From contig CP150562.1 in the NCBI GenBank assembly GCA_049487715.1, positions 186,001-250,000 on the forward strand: a stretch of 64,000 bases of DNA. Reading direction: 5' to 3'. Positions 22,552-34,236 of this stretch are shown here, piece after piece; the stretch's first letter is position 1, and every line of letters starts with the position of its first letter. The notes beneath the pieces were generated by a model. That model made no database searches. It saw only the letters and a list, made by a program, of their open reading frames with translations, and was not told where the DNA came from. Both the position numbers and the translations under genes were made by a program. This stretch comes from Pycnococcus provasolii. Lineage: Eukaryota > Chlorophyta > Pseudoscourfieldiophyceae > Pseudoscourfieldiales.

Positions 22552-23469
22552 ATGGCGTCTATGAAGTTGAACCGCGTCGTCATAGGCGCGGGTCTCGCGG
22601 CGTACGTGGGCGGGACGTTCTGTGCATACTCGTATTTTTCCTCGTCTTCGTCTTCGTCTTCGTCATCTTCATCTTCGTCACCTTCACCTTCTCATCAGGT
22701 TGGCGTGGGTCACCAGGTTGGCGTGGGTTCCTCCCATGGCGCTTGCTGTTCTTGCTCGGGGGCGGTTCCTGCTCCAGGGTCGTTCCTGCGCACGTCCGCC
22801 GCCTCCGTCTGGTCACGCAACGCGTCCTCGTACGACTCGAAAATCGCCATGGACGAAATCATCATGGGCGTGCCGATACTGAGATGGTACATGCTCTGGA
22901 GGTACATCCCACAAGGACACAACGAAGTGCTCGAGGTGTGCGCGGGCACGAACAGGAACGTCGCGTACTATCCCTCCAAGAGAGTGAAACAGTTAGTCGT
23001 CTCCGACCGGAGCGACGCGATGATCGACGTCGCGAAGAGAAAAACGGAAGAGAGCCGCGCGAGCTTCGACGTCGAGTACGCCGTCGCACAAGCCGACGAC
23101 GCGAGCGCGCTGCGTCGCACCGGCGGGCCTTTCGACGTTTTAGTCGACACGTTCGGACTGTGCAGCGTTCCAGACCCGCAAGTAGCACTGAGAGTGTGGT
23201 CGCAATCTGTCAAGCAGGATACCGGGCTCATCTTGCTCCTTGAGCACGGAAGGAGCAGCTGGGCGAGCTGGTTGAATAACCAGCTGGACCGTGACATGGA
23301 CAAGCACCTTCGCAACTGGGGCTGTGTTTGGAACCGCGACATTGCGGAGATTGTCCACGCAAGCGAGGACGTGGAGGTTGTGAGTGTGCAGACGTTTCAC
23401 TTCGGAACGACGCACTTGGTTGTCGCAAGACCAAAGGCGAAGGCGAAGGGCGTGGCCATCAACGTGTAG
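22552..23469 (+). CDS. OMS1-like membrane-anchored SAM-dependent methyltransferase
   Basis: Single exon, 305 residues. The N-terminal hydrophobic helix (VVIGAGLAAYVGGTFCAYSYF, about residues 9-29) is followed by a poly-Ser tract and a linker. The class-I methyltransferase domain starts near 120 with motif I in the form VLEVCAGTNRNVAYYP. That spacing and the ensuing YYP are typical of yeast OMS1 and METTL7-like proteins, which are anchored in mitochondrial or ER membranes. A Cys replaces the usual Gly in the motif (EVGAGTG in most relatives). A later segment, DVLVDTFGLCSVPDP, matches the family's acidic/aromatic motif. The natural substrate of OMS1-type enzymes is not settled; mitochondrial inner membrane location is inferred from the family. 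Confidence 0.8.
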   Translation: MASMKLNRVVIGAGLAAYVGGTFCAYSYFSSSSSSSSSSSSSSPSPSHQVGVGHQVGVGSSHGACCSCSGAVPAPGSFLRTSAASVWSRNASSYDSKIAMDEIIMGVPILRWYMLWRYIPQGHNEVLEVCAGTNRNVAYYPSKRVKQLVVSDRSDAMIDVAKRKTEESRASFDVEYAVAQADDASALRRTGGPFDVLVDTFGLCSVPDPQVALRVWSQSVKQDTGLILLLEHGRSSWASWLNNQLDRDMDKHLRNWGCVWNRDIAEIVHASEDVEVVSVQTFHFGTTHLVVARPKAKAKGVAINV

Positions 23470-23908
23470 TGTGTAATCTTTTAATTGTATCCGCACGCCA
23501 TCCATCACCCAGTTCCCTCTCTCCCCCCAACCCAGGCGCCTGGGGGATGGGTTGGCAACCTTCATGACCTCTTTCTCCAACCCGATCGACGACGAGAAAG
23601 CTCGACAGAACAGACCGCACCGTGCGCTGTGTAGTCGAGTAGTCGAGTTGCGTGCGATGCGATGCGATGCGATGCGATGTTGATCCCGATTCCCGAGGTT
23701 GCCCATGCCTGCCTGCATTGCATGAAGGCGTGGTCAGACCTGGTCGTCGGCCTCGAGCAGTCAGGCGAGCTCGGAGCTGCCACCTCACCCTCACAGCAAG
23801 GAAGTGGTCGGGGGGTAACAACCTCAGCGCTGAACTCGCCGTACTGTACGTGGCGAATCCGAATCATTTCCGCACTCCTCTCGTTAAGGTTAAGGTAAGA
23901 AAGGACAT
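23470..23908. other. Intergenic region with GCGAT repeat
   Basis: 439 bp between co-directional genes. A GATGC pentamer is repeated five times at 23654-23679. No gene seen. Confidence 0.6.
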
Positions 23909-25138
23909 ATGGCCGCGGGTGGCCAGCCGCGCACGTCCAGTCCGGCAGCCGGTCCGCTGGGCCAAGAAACGTCTGGCACAATCACGAGCTCATACAACAC
24001 AACGCTGCAAGATGCTGCCGCCGGGGTTGGCTTGTCGTTCCAAGATAAACCGTACGCCTACAACCACACGGACGGTAACCTCCTCATGCTCCCGCAACTA
24101 CTCGACGCCGCGGGACAGAAAAAGTCACCCATAGTTATCCTGAAAGAATACCTCGACGACGAACCCAACTTGTTCCGCGCTAGAGAAGTCTTCCGAAAAC
24201 TCGACCGAGATGTGGACGGTATGCTCGGGCGGTGGGAATTCGTCACCTTCGTACAGCTGCTACCTGGCTTCTCGAAGCTGAAACTGCGCCTGAACGACTT
24301 GCTTGGCATCTACGACGTCGTTGACGATACCAAGTGCAACGCCATCTCCATGCCCGAGCTCTTGGCAAGCCTCAGGCGAAAGGCGAGAGGTGGGCGGCCA
24401 GCTTCTGCACGGAGGAGAAGAAGTCGACCAAGCAGCGCAGCGAGCAGCCTGTCGAGTCGCGCGCAGAGGCTCGCGGAGGGATTCGGCACATTTGGTGCAC
24501 CGCCGGCGGTGACGGCAGCGCTCGCGGCGGCAGTCTCGGCGGCAACCACGGCACAGACGGGCGCTGGCGACCCACCAAAGCCTCGCTCTGCGAGGCTGGC
24601 GTCCCGCCGCACGTACGATAGGCCTTGGTCCGCAAGCGCCGCGCTACCGAAGCGCGAACCATCGACAACGGCTCCTCCGAATCCATTTCTGCTTCACCCG
24701 CAGAAATTTAGCACCGTGGGCACGACGCCAACGCCCGGCCGCGCGGTGAAGCTGTTCGAGCAGAACCAGGTGAGAACCTCCCTTCTTGAGTCACTGCCAG
24801 GTGGTGCGCGCCTCGTGCAGATGCGAACGAAGCGCTGGGAAGACCACCTAGAGGAGACGTTGTCGCGGGAGGCTGTCGAGGAGGAGCGTAAGATGAACAA
24901 GAGGAGAGAGCAAGTGCTGTGCCGCGGCGCGATTCGAGCGAGCTTCGCCGACCGTCAGGAGACTACACGCCAACTGGAGGTTCTTGCTGGACAGCGCCCT
25001 CCCTCCGCGCCACCTGCTTCGTCGTCGCCAGATATGAAGCCGCCACGTGCTCCGTTGGCCGAGCCGCCGCCGCCGCCGAACGTGCGTCTGCACTGGGGAG
25101 GCGAGCTGTTCACATACTCGCTCAAGCAATCCGTGTAA
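23909..25138 (+). CDS. Degenerate EF-hand protein, unknown function
   Basis: Single exon of 409 residues, not recognised as a named family. Residues about 75-150 look like an EF-hand pair (KLDRDVDGMLGRWEFVTF and a second, lacking ligands), so calcium binding is doubtful. Residues 155-275 are Ala/Ser/Arg-rich and probably disordered. A conserved-looking, highly charged helix follows (about 295-360, with RWEDHLEETLSREAVEEE). The C-terminus ends VRLHWGGELFTYSLKQSV, after a Pro run. The pattern resembles cytoskeletal or axonemal accessory proteins, but that is inference. Confidence 0.7.
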   Translation: MAAGGQPRTSSPAAGPLGQETSGTITSSYNTTLQDAAAGVGLSFQDKPYAYNHTDGNLLMLPQLLDAAGQKKSPIVILKEYLDDEPNLFRAREVFRKLDRDVDGMLGRWEFVTFVQLLPGFSKLKLRLNDLLGIYDVVDDTKCNAISMPELLASLRRKARGGRPASARRRRSRPSSAASSLSSRAQRLAEGFGTFGAPPAVTAALAAAVSAATTAQTGAGDPPKPRSARLASRRTYDRPWSASAALPKREPSTTAPPNPFLLHPQKFSTVGTTPTPGRAVKLFEQNQVRTSLLESLPGGARLVQMRTKRWEDHLEETLSREAVEEERKMNKRREQVLCRGAIRASFADRQETTRQLEVLAGQRPPSAPPASSSPDMKPPRAPLAEPPPPPNVRLHWGGELFTYSLKQSV

Positions 25139-26228
25139 AGGTTAAAAAAAAAACCATTCTGAATCTAAACCCGAAACGAAAACTGGATCGTCTTATTTAC
25201 TATTTATTCTCCACTGTGGACCACCATACGGTTTGGTCGTTCCCATGGTCGTGACCCGCCTTACAGGTCCGACCAATTGTGTCCTCACTGTGTCACTCAA
25301 TCGCGTGCGTCGTATCGTCGTGTTCGCGTTGGGGCCCACGCCCACGCCCACGCCCACCCGCACCCACGCCCGCACCCACGCTCAGGTCCCACACTCGTGC
25401 TTTGTGTGCTGGTATGTAATAGGTGCCTCCGGAGCTCCAACTACGTTGGTAATAGTGCGAACACCATCGAGGCTTGCAAGTTGCAACACACGATACAAGA
25501 AGCAAGGGACCAGACAGGTGGACTTCAAGCCTATGGGACCCCGAGATTGATGGGCATGGGCGCATGGGCAAGACTGCATGGGCAAGCGACACGTGCACCC
25601 CTCTCCGAATCCTTGAAGCTCTCGAGCCCATACCAACGTGGAGAGAGCAGGTGGGTTCGGCTGGCAACCTTCGAGATCACGCCTTGGAGAGCACCTTCTG
25701 ATCGAGGCTAAACCTTTAAGCGCACAGCAAGCCTAACTACTTATGTACACAGACTAGTCTAAGGGCGAAGGTTTCGCTCGCCGTGGTTATAATTAAGGTG
25801 GGATTTATGGGATGGAGTAAAATCACGACTGAAAAGGGTGGTCATAAGCAAGCCTTGCCCTTAAGGCTTAAGGGAGCCTCCGCATGGCGCATGCAAGAAA
25901 CAGCTTGTTCTCCTGTCCTGTCCTTCTTGGAACAAAGCACGTGAGCCTTTTTAAGGCGTCGCCTCCCTCCCGCACTCGACGGCAAGACCTTCTTGGGGCC
26001 GGCCATTCCGCACGGCCATCACACCAACTTGCACTGGCGCACACGGTGTTAACAGCTTGCTTAAGTGTAAGTGCGTTTGTGTTCACTAGCTAAGTTCGTT
26101 CACTAGGGCTATGGCTCTGGCGGTGGCGGCGCTATGTCGGACTGGGCCTCGGCCTCGGCCCTCTGACCCTCTGCTCTATCTTTGCGCTATCTTCTTTCTC
26201 ACTTCTGTTGTGTGTTCTGAAGATCGCC
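25139..26228. other. Intergenic region upstream of ABC transporter
   Basis: About 1.1 kb. The only structure seen is an imperfect CACGCC-type repeat (about 25336-25382). No gene recognised. Confidence 0.55.
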
Positions 26229-29200
26229 ATGCTTTCGTCTGTGCTCCAACCTGTAACAGCCGTCTGGCCGTTCAACGACGACTACTCGTACGACGACTCG
26301 GGCTTGCCCTACGACTACGACTATGGTGCGTCCTTCGTCCTTTCATATGACCAACCTTTCATAATAAACACATACCATAACAACACTCACAACGCTCAAA
26401 AAACAACACTTTCATGGTTACAACAGAGGAGGACGAAGACATCAGCTTGCCAAACGAAATGGCCAAGGGCGCGGGACTCAACTTTAACAAAATGAACGAA
26501 AAGTCGACGCCCTCGTTCGACATGAGCGGTGCCATTGGACGACTCAAGCTTGACCTGAACAACCTTCCACAGCCAGCGCCAAATAACGTGAAGCTCGCGC
26601 CGCTCGACCCTTCGCGGCTTCCTCCACCGCCCGACTACACCAACAAGGTGCCTCCGAGTGTATCCGGAATCGACCCTAGCAACCCGCTGTCCGGAATCGG
26701 CGTGCCACCTGGCTTTGACCCGAGCAAGCCGAACGTGGACGTTTCGAAGTTCACGCCACCGCCGGGAACCACTTTGCAAGCACCGCCGGGCGCTTCGGGA
26801 ACCGCGGGTAATCTGGCAGGCGGTGCGGCATCATCAGGTGCGAGGAGTCTCTGGCCCATGTCGCCGGAGCTGCAGAAGGCGCTTTTCCCAAACGCGACGG
26901 ACAGGGCGGAGGGCCAGTTCAACTCCACGCAGTGGTGGCTCGAGCGCCAAGCGAGAGGACCGCTCGACCAAGAGTTGCCCGGCGATCCGCCGTGGATGCA
27001 GGAGCTGCGCAAGAACGGAACGCTGTTCGGCGAGGGGGAGGACTCGGGCGACCGCTTCGACAACTTCACCAGCCGCGATTACGCGCTCCTCGTCGGCGCC
27101 CCGGTTGTGATGTTGGAGGAGACGTTCCGACAGGCTAACAACAGCGCTGTGGAGGCAAATCGCACCGCGGTGGAGTTCATCATGGAAGGCAACCGCACGC
27201 TCGTCGACTTTGTCGTGCGGACGAACCAGACGATTGAGGAATTTCGCGCGGACGTTGAGCAGAAGAGGCAGGAGCTCGTCTGGTTCGCGGCAAACTGCAC
27301 GGCGCCGACTCTTCAAAACTGCTCGAATGTGGTTGAGATCATCGACAATCAGCTCGACATCTACAACGCCGGGAAGAACACTTCAGCGCTCGTCGACATT
27401 GCAAACGAGGCTGAGAAGAAGCGTCAGGAGCTGATGCGCAGCGGTGGTCTGCTGGCGTGCTGCAATCCTAATCCTACGCACTTCCTTCGCTACCAGGGCC
27501 AAGATGGATTCACGCGAATTTACGATGACAACGGAAGGCCAACAGGTTGGTACGATGCGATGAGTAATGCCTCGGTAAGCAAGCAAAAGAGATACACCGT
27601 GGGAGGTCACGATATGATCAGCCAAAAGAGGACGCTGTGGCGTCGCGACATCGAAGAAGGTGGCGCTTGCGCGCCTATGTTTCAGTGTGTGCCTTGCTCC
27701 ATCACCAAGGACGGCGAGACGGCGGAGCTGTGTCCACAGGAGCTCACAGACCCGAACGGGCTTTGGGGTGGCTGCGAGGGTGTCTGCATGCCATGCCTGC
27801 TCGGGGACTTCTGCCCAGGCGGAACCGTAAACACATTTGCACACACGCTCGCAAGCGTGTGCCCCGATGGGCACTACTGTCCCCCCCTTGGGCTTAACCT
27901 CACAGTCCCTGGCGCGCCGCCGCCGCCAAAGCCGCAGAATCGGCGTCGCTCTCTGAACGGCGCAATGGACAGCAGCGAAGCGGACAACGGAGACGACCTT
28001 GAGACATCTCAGCGCCGTACGCTTGCGCAGTTTGCGCCACCACCTCCTCCGGAAAAACTCGAGGCTCCACACGCATGGCTTGTGCCATGCCCCGAAGGTC
28101 AAATCTGTCCAGCAGGGATGCCACTTCTCATGGAGCAAACGAGTTGCCAAGCACAGCTCGTGAACGGCATTCGCAAGGCGATGAAGCACCGGCAGGTGCT
28201 GTCACCAATTCCCGAGAATACCAGCAGCGGATACTACTGTCCTCAAGGGTGGAGCGGGTACGATTCCATCAAGTCGCCCGATGCGGCATTCCGCCCATGC
28301 CCCAGAGGAGCGTACTGCCCCAACGCCGCCGTGCGCGAGAAATGCCCCCCCGGGAAGTTCTGCCGGAAGCGATCGGCGGGAGGAACGACGTGCCCATGGA
28401 GCAGCGACTGCTCTGGAGAGGGCAACGAGTCCCCGAGCCCGGCGTGGGCACGCACACTTTGCATCCTCATCTTCATGGCCATTATGTACTACTGGTACAA
28501 TATGATGGTGAAAAACATTCAGAAAGTGCAGCAACGTTCGGATGAGCGTTACGAGTTGCTCAAGGGAAATAAAATTTCGGCTGACAGCGCGGAGGCGATT
28601 CTCAAAAATGCTTCAGGCGAATCTGGAACGCCTAAAAATGGATCTGAGAATAGCACTGGATTCCCAGATTGTGAGAATCGGGTGACGATCGAATTCGTAA
28701 AGCTTAATCTTTTCGTCGGAAATAAGCAGATTCTCACCGACATCACTGGCTCATTCTCGGCGGGGCACATGACGGCGCTCATGGGACCTTCCGGATGTGG
28801 TAAGAGTAGTTTGATGAACGTGATTTGCGGCCGTGCCGCATACGGAAAGGTCACGGGCAACGTGAAGGTGAATGATGTCGACACGACTCCTGGCTCTGTG
28901 GGTGGTGCTCCGCTGGGATACGTGCCTCAGGAGGATACGGTGTACGGTGACCTCACCGTGCGCGAGAATTTGGAATATGCTGCCCGCCTTCGCCTTCCAA
29001 CGGCCAAGAGCTCGGCAGGATTGACCAGCAAGAAATCCAAAAAAGATGCAGCGAACCAAGAAATAGATGCCATGGTGAACGCGGTGCTCGACATGATTGG
29101 CCTTGGGCACATTCAGCACAGCATTGTGGGAACCGTGACGAAGCGAGGCATAAGTGGAGGCCAAAAGAAGCGCGTCAATGTGGGCGTTGAGATGGTGTCG

Positions 29201-31477
29201 AATCCGACATTGCTGTTTCTTGACGAGCCTACCTCAGGCCTTGGCGCCACCGACACCCTTGAGCTCATGGGCTCGCTCGCGAATGTGGCGAAGACGGGGC
29301 GTACAATTGCCGCCGTCATTCACCAGCCACGATACCAGGTATTTCTCATGTTCCACGAACTCGTTCTTCTCGGTCGTGGCGGTCAGCCGATTTTCGTTGG
29401 CCCGACGAGCTTGGCGTTGAACTACTTCGAGGGTCCGCTGAATTTTAGCTGCCCGGAGAACGAGAATCCCGCTGACTTTTTCATGGACTGCGTCGGCGGA
29501 ATGATGCTTGACGACGATGGTAAGCTGCCAACGCTGGACGACCTTTTCGCAGAGTGGCGCACGACGGAGTCCATGGGTCTTGAAGCCACCTTGAGACAGC
29601 CTAAACATAAGAATCATGCAAGCAAGGATGTCGACAAAACCTTGGTTGAGCTTCGAGGAGCATTACAGCGGCAGCGCTCGAAGCAGGAGAGAGAACGTAA
29701 TTCGGGGGAATATGAGGCACATGAGACGAATCCTGCTGGCCCCGTGCTGGAGTCCTTTGGGTCAGGAGCATCAAGCCTTGTCATCGGCTTTGATGAGGAA
29801 TTCAGCGACGTTGCCGATGACCACCACCACGAGACTGCAGGTCCTGTAGTGGAATCTGCTGGTCGTCATCCTCTGCCCAGTCCAGAAGCTGTGGAAAACA
29901 GCAACTCGCAAGGGGATCGAGAACAGGATGCGATGGTGGCAATGTTGTGGGGCGGCGTGATGCCGCAGCGAGCTGCGGGTGGCATTGCGGTGAATAAGTT
30001 GAGTTCGAAACGATGGTCCACAGGTGACGGCGAACCCGCGATACCTGGGAACGCCGACGGACCTCTGTCCCATGCGACCTCTGTCCCAGTGACCAGTCCG
30101 AACAGAATGTCTCAGCTATTTTTCCGTAATAAGCCTGGTAAGCCTCGTGGCTTGCCAAATGCTCGTGAAGGTGTGCCGTGGATGACGCAGTTCGTCTGGC
30201 TATTTCATCGCCTCGTGATGCAGAAGGTGCGATCTTTCGGAGGCATCCTCGGCCGCATGCTCAGCCTGTGCTTTGCCGGCCTAGCAGTTGGTGTCTTTAT
30301 GAGCTCTGACTACCAAGTTTACGATCCACGGGATGACAAGTTGGCCATGGTCGGCGTGATGATGAGTGCTATTGCGTCGTGCTTTGCGTCGGTGAGCTCG
30401 TGCAATTACTTTGGAGCCGATGTTGCGGAGCGCAAGCGTGAGGAAATGAGCGGCATTTCGGCTCCTCTTGCTTACCTGGCGCGAATCATCATCGACATCA
30501 TCGAGCACTGCTCGGCATCCGCCTTTTTTCTTGGTATGTCTTACAACTTCGTTCTTCCAGAAATGCCATTTGCCACGTTCTGGGCAATCTTGATGACTGG
30601 AAGCTATGCCGCGGGCGGTATAGGTGTGCTCGCCTCCGAGACAGTTGCTCAGTCGAACCAGGCTCTCGTGAGTGTCATGACCAGTCTCGTCTCGTGCATC
30701 TTCGTCAACGGCATCATTGGACTGACTTACACAGACGTGAAGACGCTTGGCGCAACGTGGCTTTGGGCCTGCAGCCCTGGCCGGTGGATGGTTGAGTCGA
30801 TCCTCGTAGGCGAGCTGCGCGCTCACGCAGCCTTGTCGTACCAGGAGCTGATTGTCCGCACGACTCTTGGTGACCAAGGTCTTGGCTTTTATCCACCGTG
30901 GAGCAGCGAACGCCAATTCGAAAGGTGGCTGTGGAAGAAGAATTTTGGCCTTAGCACATCGTGGTCCCAGGCGACGCCGGAGCAAAAATTGGCATACAGC
31001 AAAGATAAGTACGAACACTGGCAAAAATATCTCGACGACGTCGTCACCACGGGGTGCTGCTCTCTCTTCGCGATCGGCACCATATTGCGCTTTTTTGCCC
31101 TTCTATCGCGAATGTACACTCCGATTGTCAACGTGATTTGGGGCAAGTTCACTTCATTCTTCCCAGCCACTGCGAAGAAGATGAAGAAGATGAAGAAGGC
31201 GGTCTCGCTACGCTTCGAGAATTTTGCCAAATCCAATTTCGTGCGCGGATTCATCGGTAGAAATTCTCATGCCATATTCCTTACGTGGATACGACGATGG
31301 ATCCGTTTCTTCGCCATTACGCCGATTCGTTCGTATCCGACAGTATTTTATCAGTGGGTGACCGGGAAGAACAAGGAGGGAGAAGAGGTTAACTGGAAGT
31401 GGAAGGGTCCCTCCCCTAATGATCCAGGGGTTAAGGGTCCCTCCCCTGATGAACCACCCTTAAAGGTTGAAGTCTAG
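26229..31477 (+). CDS. ABCG-family half transporter with Cys-rich extracellular N-terminal domain (2 exons)
   Basis: CDS is join(26229..26325,26427..31477), about 1,715 residues; donor TATG|GTGCGT, acceptor CAACAG|AGG. The first 35 residues hold a hydrophobic leader then an Asp/Tyr-rich stretch. An extracellular region of about 650 residues has many NxT/S sites and CPxG/CxPG Cys-rich modules (CPDGHYCPP, CPEGQICPAG, CPPGKFCRK), as in plant ABCG24/28 transporters. One membrane helix follows, then the nucleotide-binding domain: Walker A GPSGCGKSS near 818, Q-loop YVPQEDTVYGDLTVREN, signature ISGGQKKRVNVG near 940, Walker B LLFLDEPTSGLG and an H-loop His. A linker of about 190 residues leads to the ABCG permease domain (about 1290-1560). 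Reverse-folded half transporter, export of lipids or hydrophobic compounds by analogy; substrate unknown. The C-terminus has two tandem KGPSP repeats. Confidence 0.92.
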
Positions 31478-31673
31478 TCATGAAATTTTATCAACAACAA
31501 CCGTAACACTGTCACTGGGGTGTACCAGCTTTTTTCCATTCGTTCTTTCTTGTTCTTCAATAGATGTTTCGTGTGAAAAGGGCAACGGGGAGAAAGAAGT
31601 GTTGGGGTATAATCTAATTCTTTTGAAAGCTTTAGTGACACGCCACGTTTTGAATGACAAAAAAGGAGGCCGT

Positions 31674-33914
31674 TCAAAACACAATGTCGATATCCTCCGC
31701 CTCCTCCTCCTCCTCGTCTCTTCTCATCTCACGAACAAAGTCGGCACTCTCCTGCAACGCAACTTCTCCAAACTTGGTGATGTAATTATTGTTCAGCAGC
31801 AGCGAAGTGACTGATCCTTCGGGGTTGTTTTTGATGGCTCTCGAAAGAGCAAAGGCGCCGTCATCCTTGATTTCATTGTACCCAAGATCGAGCTTGCGAA
31901 GTGAGTCGCTCACAACCCTGATCGACTCGGCAAGGGCAACGCAGCCCTCATCTGCCATGTTGTTTCCGCGAAGGTCTAGGTACGTGATGGACTCGTTGAA
32001 GCGCAGCGCATCCGCAAAGCTCTCTGCGCCCTTCGCACCGCCCTTGCACCATCCAAGGTGTAACTCGGTAACGCCGCTGGGTGCGTTCGGCTTCATCGGA
32101 TCGGGTCCCTTGGCAAATTTGATGGCCTCCGCAATGCTCTGCATCCCCTCCGGTCCCATGGGATTGTAACCGCACTCGAGCGTGCCAAGTACTCCGCAGT
32201 TCTTTGACAGAATACGAGAAACATGGTCGGCACCGCGAGGGCCGATATTATTTCCTCCGATGTCAAGCCATGTGAGCACATTATTCTTCTCAAGCGCATC
32301 CGCAATCAGCTTCGCTCCCTCGTCGCCAATTTCATTCATGTACATGTTCAACTTTTGCAGGTTACCTCCAACAACGGCATCTGTCTGCTCCGAGGACGAC
32401 GATATCTCCGGTGATGTGTCTGCCTTGTCGTCGTTCTCGTCGTTCTCGTCGTTCTCCCCGGAGGATGATGTGGCATCGTCATCGTCTGTGGCGGGGGGGG
32501 GAGGAGGAGGAGGAGGCGGCGGTGTCGGTGTCGGTGTCGGTGTCGGTGGTTGAGGCTGGTGAGGAGGTCTCATCACTGCAGCCCTTCATCAGTAGCCTTG
32601 ACAGAGCCTGTGCGCCTTTCATGCCTGCACCGTTGTTGCCCAAGTCCAATTCCTTCAGGCTGTTGTTCTCCTGCTCGACGAGTGCGTCCACAAAGACAGC
32701 GAAAGCATCGTCGCCGATGTCATTTCCATTGACGCGAAGCTCTGTCAAGCCCTCGTTGGTCTTCATGCCCTGTGCGAGTGCCGTCGCGCCAAGCGCACCA
32801 ACGTAGTTGCCAGACAGGTCAAGCTCTGCGAGCGTTGAATTATTAGCAAGCATATTGGCAATGGCCACCGACCCGTCGTAGTCTATCGCGTTGTTGTCGA
32901 GGTCGATATGTGTGAGCGTCTCGTTTTTCGCGAGAGCCTCGGCAAGCGCCTTGGCTCCATCGTCGCCAATGCCTGCGTTGCTGAGGCTGATCGTGGTGAG
33001 TGCGCAGGTGCTTGACTGCAGCAGCGCGCCGAGCGCGGCGGCACCCTCGTCGCCGACGCCGTTGCCGCTGAGATCCAGTTCGACGAGCGTTCCGTTCGAC
33101 TCGAGCGCCTCGCAGAGGTGTGCGACAGCCTTGCCCGTCATACCATTCATGCTGAGGTCGCAACGCAGGCACTGGTTGTTGAATGCGAGAGCTTCGACTA
33201 CGACGCACGAGCCTTCCTCGCCCAGTCCCTTGCCGCTGAGGTCAGCTTCCACGGCGGTGCGCAGCAAGCTCGTGCACCTGTTGACGACGCTCCTGTCAAC
33301 CTTCTCCACTTCTTTCGTGGCTGTGTCTTGGAACTGTCGCATGAGCTGCTCGCGCACGTCGTCGCTCGCCGGCTTGAAGTCGTCCGCGGAGAAGGTGTCT
33401 GGCACGGGCGAGTCGTCTTCAGCGCTCTCTTCGTTTCGTCGCGACGTCTTTTTCTTCGTGTCTTTTTTCTGGTTCAGCGCATAGAAGAGTCCCGCCGCTC
33501 CCACAGCTGCCGCGGCGACAGGTATGACGATGCCGAGCGAGATTCCTTCGCTTGGTGGCGGTGTCGTTGGTTTTCTCTGCGCGACAGAAGCCTTCGGCGT
33601 TGTTTGGGCCGTGGTGCGAGGAGCACCTGCTGTTGTGGACGACTTGTTAGAAGACGCCTTTGATTTGGTTGTCTCAATTTCGTTTCCATCTTCGTCGACG
33701 AGAACTTCGATAACTTCTTCGACAACTTCCACCTCCTCTGAGGGTCCCGCTGATGCGGGTGACGCCGACGACGACGAAGATGACGACGACTTCGAGGAGG
33801 AGCCAGCTGATGACGAACCTGATGACCCTGACGACGAAACCCGGCACACCAATTTACGATGACGATGACGCAAGAAGGAGCCGCGATTACTAAAGAAAGA
33901 AGGAGCACCAACAT
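31674..33914 (-). CDS. Leucine-rich-repeat membrane protein (RNH1/NLRC3-type repeats), apparent frameshift
   Basis: Two overlapping reverse frames together make one LRR array. The upstream part carries Ser-rich sequence, a hydrophobic segment (GISLGIVIPVAAAAVGAAGLFYAL) and about seven 28-residue ribonuclease-inhibitor-type repeats (LVELDLSGNGVGDEGAAAL). It ends in a stop just after a run of nine G (32492-32500, forward strand). The downstream frame resumes with an acidic linker and six more repeats (NNVLTWLDIGGNNIGPRGA). Continuous repeat periodicity across the break argues for one gene with a one-base indel, real or from sequencing. The upstream frame has no ATG before the repeats; a signal-like peptide MLVLLLSLVIAAPSC begins at 33914 in the neighbouring frame, suggesting a second break near 33850. 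Probably a membrane-anchored protein-protein interaction scaffold. Confidence 0.65.
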
Positions 33915-34236
33915 GGAGCACGAGCAGCAGGCACGGACGGCGGCATCCTACTCGAGCACACAATGAAAATGCAGAGGGAGGGAGCGAACCCTGGGGGACC
34001 AAAGAGGTTTATCCACATACAGTAGACTCGCGAGGGAAGGTCTCCGCCGCCGCCTTTGCCTCCCCTCCCTGGGGCATACACTGGGTCGGGTTTACTTCTT
34101 AGTTCGGGATCCCCCTTGGGACGGATCACCTGGGTTGGCATTTCCTTTCCTTGGTTTCCCTTTCCTGATTTTTCCTCATTGAAGCAGGCCCTTTGGAATC
34201 CGAGGCTTTCATCATCGGCGCGTCATCGTCGTCGTC

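Noticed and set aside
25260-25711. Forward frame through the CACGCC-rich repeat
   Set aside because: Driven by the repeat; low-complexity translation without motif.
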